Shown here one piece after another: positions 61,306 to 64,000 of a DNA stretch of 64,000 nucleotides. Every line of letters starts with the position of its first letter. Positions within the stretch are counted from its first letter, which is position 1. The notes beneath the pieces are model-generated. The model ran no database searches. It was not told the origin of the DNA and saw nothing but the letters and a program-made list of their open reading frames with translations. The DNA is from Chaetomidium leptoderma (taxonomy: Eukaryota > Ascomycota > Sordariomycetes > Sordariales > Chaetomiaceae). Made by a program: the position numbers and the translations under genes. The stretch spans positions 1-64,000 of the forward strand of contig MU856842.1 of assembly GCA_033296705.1 (NCBI GenBank), given 5' to 3'.

Positions 61306-63467
61306 TTGAACCAGAATGGGTCCAGATCCTGACCTGGAACGACTATGGCGAGTCCCACTACATTGGCCCACTGCATGACGAGGAGATGGAGCTAGTATTC
61401 ACGCCCGGCAAAGGCCCCTTCAACTATGCCGAAAACTTGCCACACGACGGCTGGCGGAAGTTTCTACCTTTTATTATTGACCGGTACAAGACTGGTTAGA
61501 GTATAGTCACGCAGGAAGGGATCGTGGCCTGGTATCGTCTCAGTCCCAAGGCCGCCTGCGCGGACGGCAGCACAGTGGGCAACACGCATACACAGCTGCG
61601 AGTCGAGTTTGCCCTCGGCGAGGTCTCTAGGACAAGTTTTTCTGCCCAACACTTGCACAACCGGCACTGGGTCAGGCAACCTGGGCGGTCTCTGTTCCTT
61701 TGCTTGCAACTTTGGCTTTTGTCCCCTCCACTCGGTAAGCTGCCACGTTCCCCCGCGTGCCTCCAATACAATCGAATACTGACGGAATGTATTCTGCAGT
61801 GCTCGTGTACCTCACAAGGTGCTCTCAACCTCCCACCTCCGCCTACAGGTCTGAACGGCAAAGGAGCCCCTGGAACGGATGCTTTCCTCTACGACGACCT
61901 GTGTGATTTTGCCTGCAGCCGTGGCTACTGTCCCGAAGGAGCGTGTAGTTACAAGGGCAACGCCGAATCTGGCTCCCTCATCACTTATGTTGACCCAGAA
62001 GTTTGGAACTTACCCAACCCATTCATCCAGTGTTTCCCGCCCTGCACTCTGGTCTACCCACCTTGGCAACTCCCCGACGGCAGCGCAACCACCGTCAGCT
62101 TCCCTCTTTTCACCACGACGCTGGAAGTCGGATGTTCAACGGGTGTTACCACGCGTAGCGGCGTGTCAGTTGGGACGCTACAATACGTTACTTCGGAAGT
62201 TTGCTCACTCTCATTACCGAAACAACTGTTCTCACCATTCCGCCGGGTAAGTAGCATTCCCACCCCCCGCCCCTAACCGCCTCGGGTGGGTAGCTATTTT
62301 AAGGCCCCGACTTGTTAATCAATTACTTTTCTGACTTGCCAGTCACGACTACCGAAATCAACTGATGGAACCAGGAGATTCCCTCAGGCCTCGGCACCGC
62401 GCTCATCTACCTCACGAGCAGTATTCTGCCTCCGGTCTTCACTATCACCAATGATCCCAACGCATTCCCGGCTGGCCTAAACTGCCCGCCCGTCACCCGG
62501 ACCATCCATCCACCCCCCTGGCCTTATGTCACCCCTGATGACAGCACATCGACCCACGGTGGCCCACCAATCTATATCACGTACTCTTCGTCGGCCTCCC
62601 GTGGAGGGGGCGGCGGCGGCGGCGGCGGAGGCGGCGGGAGGCAGCCACCCGACCGCGTGCCCGAACTGCAAGAGGGGCACGCGATGCACAGGTCCTTACT
62701 GCAACATACCCGGGTGGCCTCCCATCCCCAACGTGGATTACTTGGACCCTCACAATCCCGAGAACCCGTATGACCCGAGCGACCCGTACGAGCCGGAGGA
62801 CGGGCAGTGCACGACGCAACCGCACTCGTCGTGCGAGACGCGGTGCGTCGCCGGCGCCACGCCCTCGACCTGCTCCTCGGCCTGCTCGACGTCCTTTACC
62901 TGCCAGGGCGACGACCTGTCGACCATCGGTACGCAGACCCTCGCCGGCTGGGGCACCATGGACGAGGAGATGTGGCCGACGGCGACGTTCGACGCGGCGT
63001 ATACGTCCTCGGCGCTGGCTTCGGTGCAGTCGCGCCTGAGCTCCTGGTATCCGCCGCCGCCGCCGCCGCCGCCGCCGACTACGGTGTCAGCGCCCGTCGT
63101 CACCTTGACCGTCTACCCCGACATCTACTCCATTTACTTGTGGAAATGCCACACCCCGTTCGCCACCACGTCGTCGTCGCGTGTCGGCAAGTCCCGCGAT
63201 GGCCCCTGCGGGTCCCGCGACAATCGAGTTGGCTATGACGCCAGTCTTCCCGGTACAGGAAGCAAATACAATATCTGTGGGGGCCCGCGAACGCTCGGGA
63301 AACTCTTCAACGATCAATACGGTACACAGTGTTATTTAATAGACAACACCGGTAAGTGTTGCTCTGATGATGGCCCATCGCCGGACGTATCTTGTGTGGA
63401 TGAGGACGGCATTTCATGTACTGTCAATTTGTTCTTAACATGTACCGACATCTGTCCCGGGCAATAA
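61306..63467 (+). pseudogene. 3' part of a GH71 alpha-1,3-glucanase (mutanase) gene, decayed
   Basis: The sequence starts inside the last quarter of a GH71 catalytic domain ('PEWVQILTWNDYGESHYIGPL', 'FNYAENLPHDGWRKFLPFIID'); about 350 residues that should precede it are absent. In the same frame a TAG (61497-61499) interrupts before 'TQEGIVAWYRLSPKAACADG', which is normal GH71 continuation. A Cys-rich module ('LCDFACSRGYCPEGAC') and a 'FPPCTLVYPPW' Pro/Thr module follow. Near 62195-62215 the signal shifts frame; an intron (GTAAGT at about 62249) is followed by an in-frame TGA (62363-62365) and a further frame change in a GGC microsatellite (62602-62642). The last frame (to 63467) encodes Cys-rich and poly-Pro sequence. 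At least four lesions and a missing N terminus make this a pseudogene. The 3' terminal Cys-rich frame of about 300 codons could still be expressed. Confidence 0.8.
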
Positions 63468-64000
63468 AGCAAGAGTGTTGTTGAATAGCAGCAGGGAGGA
63501 CTTACTGGACCAATGTATTTGGTGCCTGTTTAACGTTGAATGCTTGTGAAGCCGCCTCAATGAACCCAGTGGTAACTGATCTATAGTCTATACATACCCG
63601 TAGGTGATGCCGCATGTAGAATGCATTTATTAGGGCTGTAATAGAAAGTAGGGGTGATATGTGAAAATTCAGCAGCCACTTCTTGGGGGCTTTGGGAAAT
63701 ACCTAAGCTTTAGCAGTAGGCCTGTAGACAAGACGGCGGCGACCCCAACCCTAAAGACGGGAGGGGAGGTATTATCCGAAAGAAGCACCCCCTTTCGTGA
63801 CGTCACACCGTCGACGTCAGACTTACACGGCATTGTCACTAGGTAGTATTATCACTCCCACCATCCCCTCCTTGAGGAGGGGCGAACTTGAACTTTCTCG
63901 AGTTCTGGCTAGCCTCCTTGATAATCTTTCCTCCTGGCATTTTCAACTCCTGGGTCGATCATCGAACTCATCAACAATTATATCAATCTCCCAACAAGGC
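63468..64000. other. Intergenic, no gene seen
   Basis: 3' flank of the GH71 remnant to the window end. No ORF, repeat or RNA gene could be supported. Confidence 0.5.

Noticed and set aside
1..64000. CRISPR array, integron, bacterial operon or prophage
   Set aside because: No regularly spaced repeats and no prokaryotic genes; genes have introns and fungal start contexts.

Overview
The window comes from a filamentous ascomycete nuclear genome, most likely a Sordariomycete of the Chaetomiaceae (Sordariales). The reasons are GC-rich coding exons, short GT-AG introns of about 50 to 100 bp, fungus-only genes (eEF3, 2EXR, DOMON-cytochrome b561, GH7-CBM1 cellobiohydrolase, HeLo-domain proteins), and a GH7 protein that closely resembles the Chaetomium/Thermothelomyces enzymes as I remember them. 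No prokaryotic features, rRNA, CRISPR array or confident tRNA gene were found.

Layout. 1-0.4 kb: last exon of an O-methyltransferase. 0.7-9.1 kb: a 48-residue zinc-ribbon-like microprotein, a DOMON-cytochrome b561 membrane protein, a large TPR protein whose first intron carries 36 consecutive C, and an MFS transporter. 9.1-14.8 kb: mostly non-coding, with a decayed tandem repeat and one small coiled-coil gene. 14.9-16.6 kb: a complete secreted cellobiohydrolase (GH7 plus CBM1). 16.6-22.3 kb: a decayed region with a relic of the CBM1 coding sequence in inverted orientation, a coiled-coil gene, a PIP-box ORF, two inverted paralogous pseudogene fragments and long purine/pyrimidine tracts. 22.3-31 kb: Snf5/Sfh1 chromatin remodeller, an Rnl5-type RNA ligase, a kinase-like protein and a small repeat protein. 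31-41 kb: a DUF4139 family protein, a proline-rich membrane protein, two lineage-specific ORFs, a 2EXR protein and a Cys/Tyr-rich ORF. 41.5-49.7 kb: a housekeeping block with glutaminyl-tRNA synthetase, a macrodomain protein and translation elongation factor 3.

51.9-56.3 kb holds the most interesting locus. A HeLo-domain pseudokinase and an active-looking Ser/Thr kinase fused to a small GTPase-like domain lie head to head, 577 bp apart. HeLo plus pseudokinase is the architecture of mammalian MLKL (four-helix bundle plus pseudokinase), whose activator is a kinase. The pair could therefore be a fungal cell-death or allorecognition module. Both genes show lesions (a frameshift at a C4 run and a lost GTPase 3' part), which is common for allorecognition loci.

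58.7-63.5 kb: a secreted GH93 exo-arabinanase-like enzyme, a dimeric alpha/beta-barrel (ABM-like) protein, and the decayed 3' part of a GH71 alpha-1,3-glucanase gene with several stops and frameshifts.

Exon boundaries were read by eye from GT/AG sites and checked for reading phase. Family assignments come from motif recognition, not from database searches.
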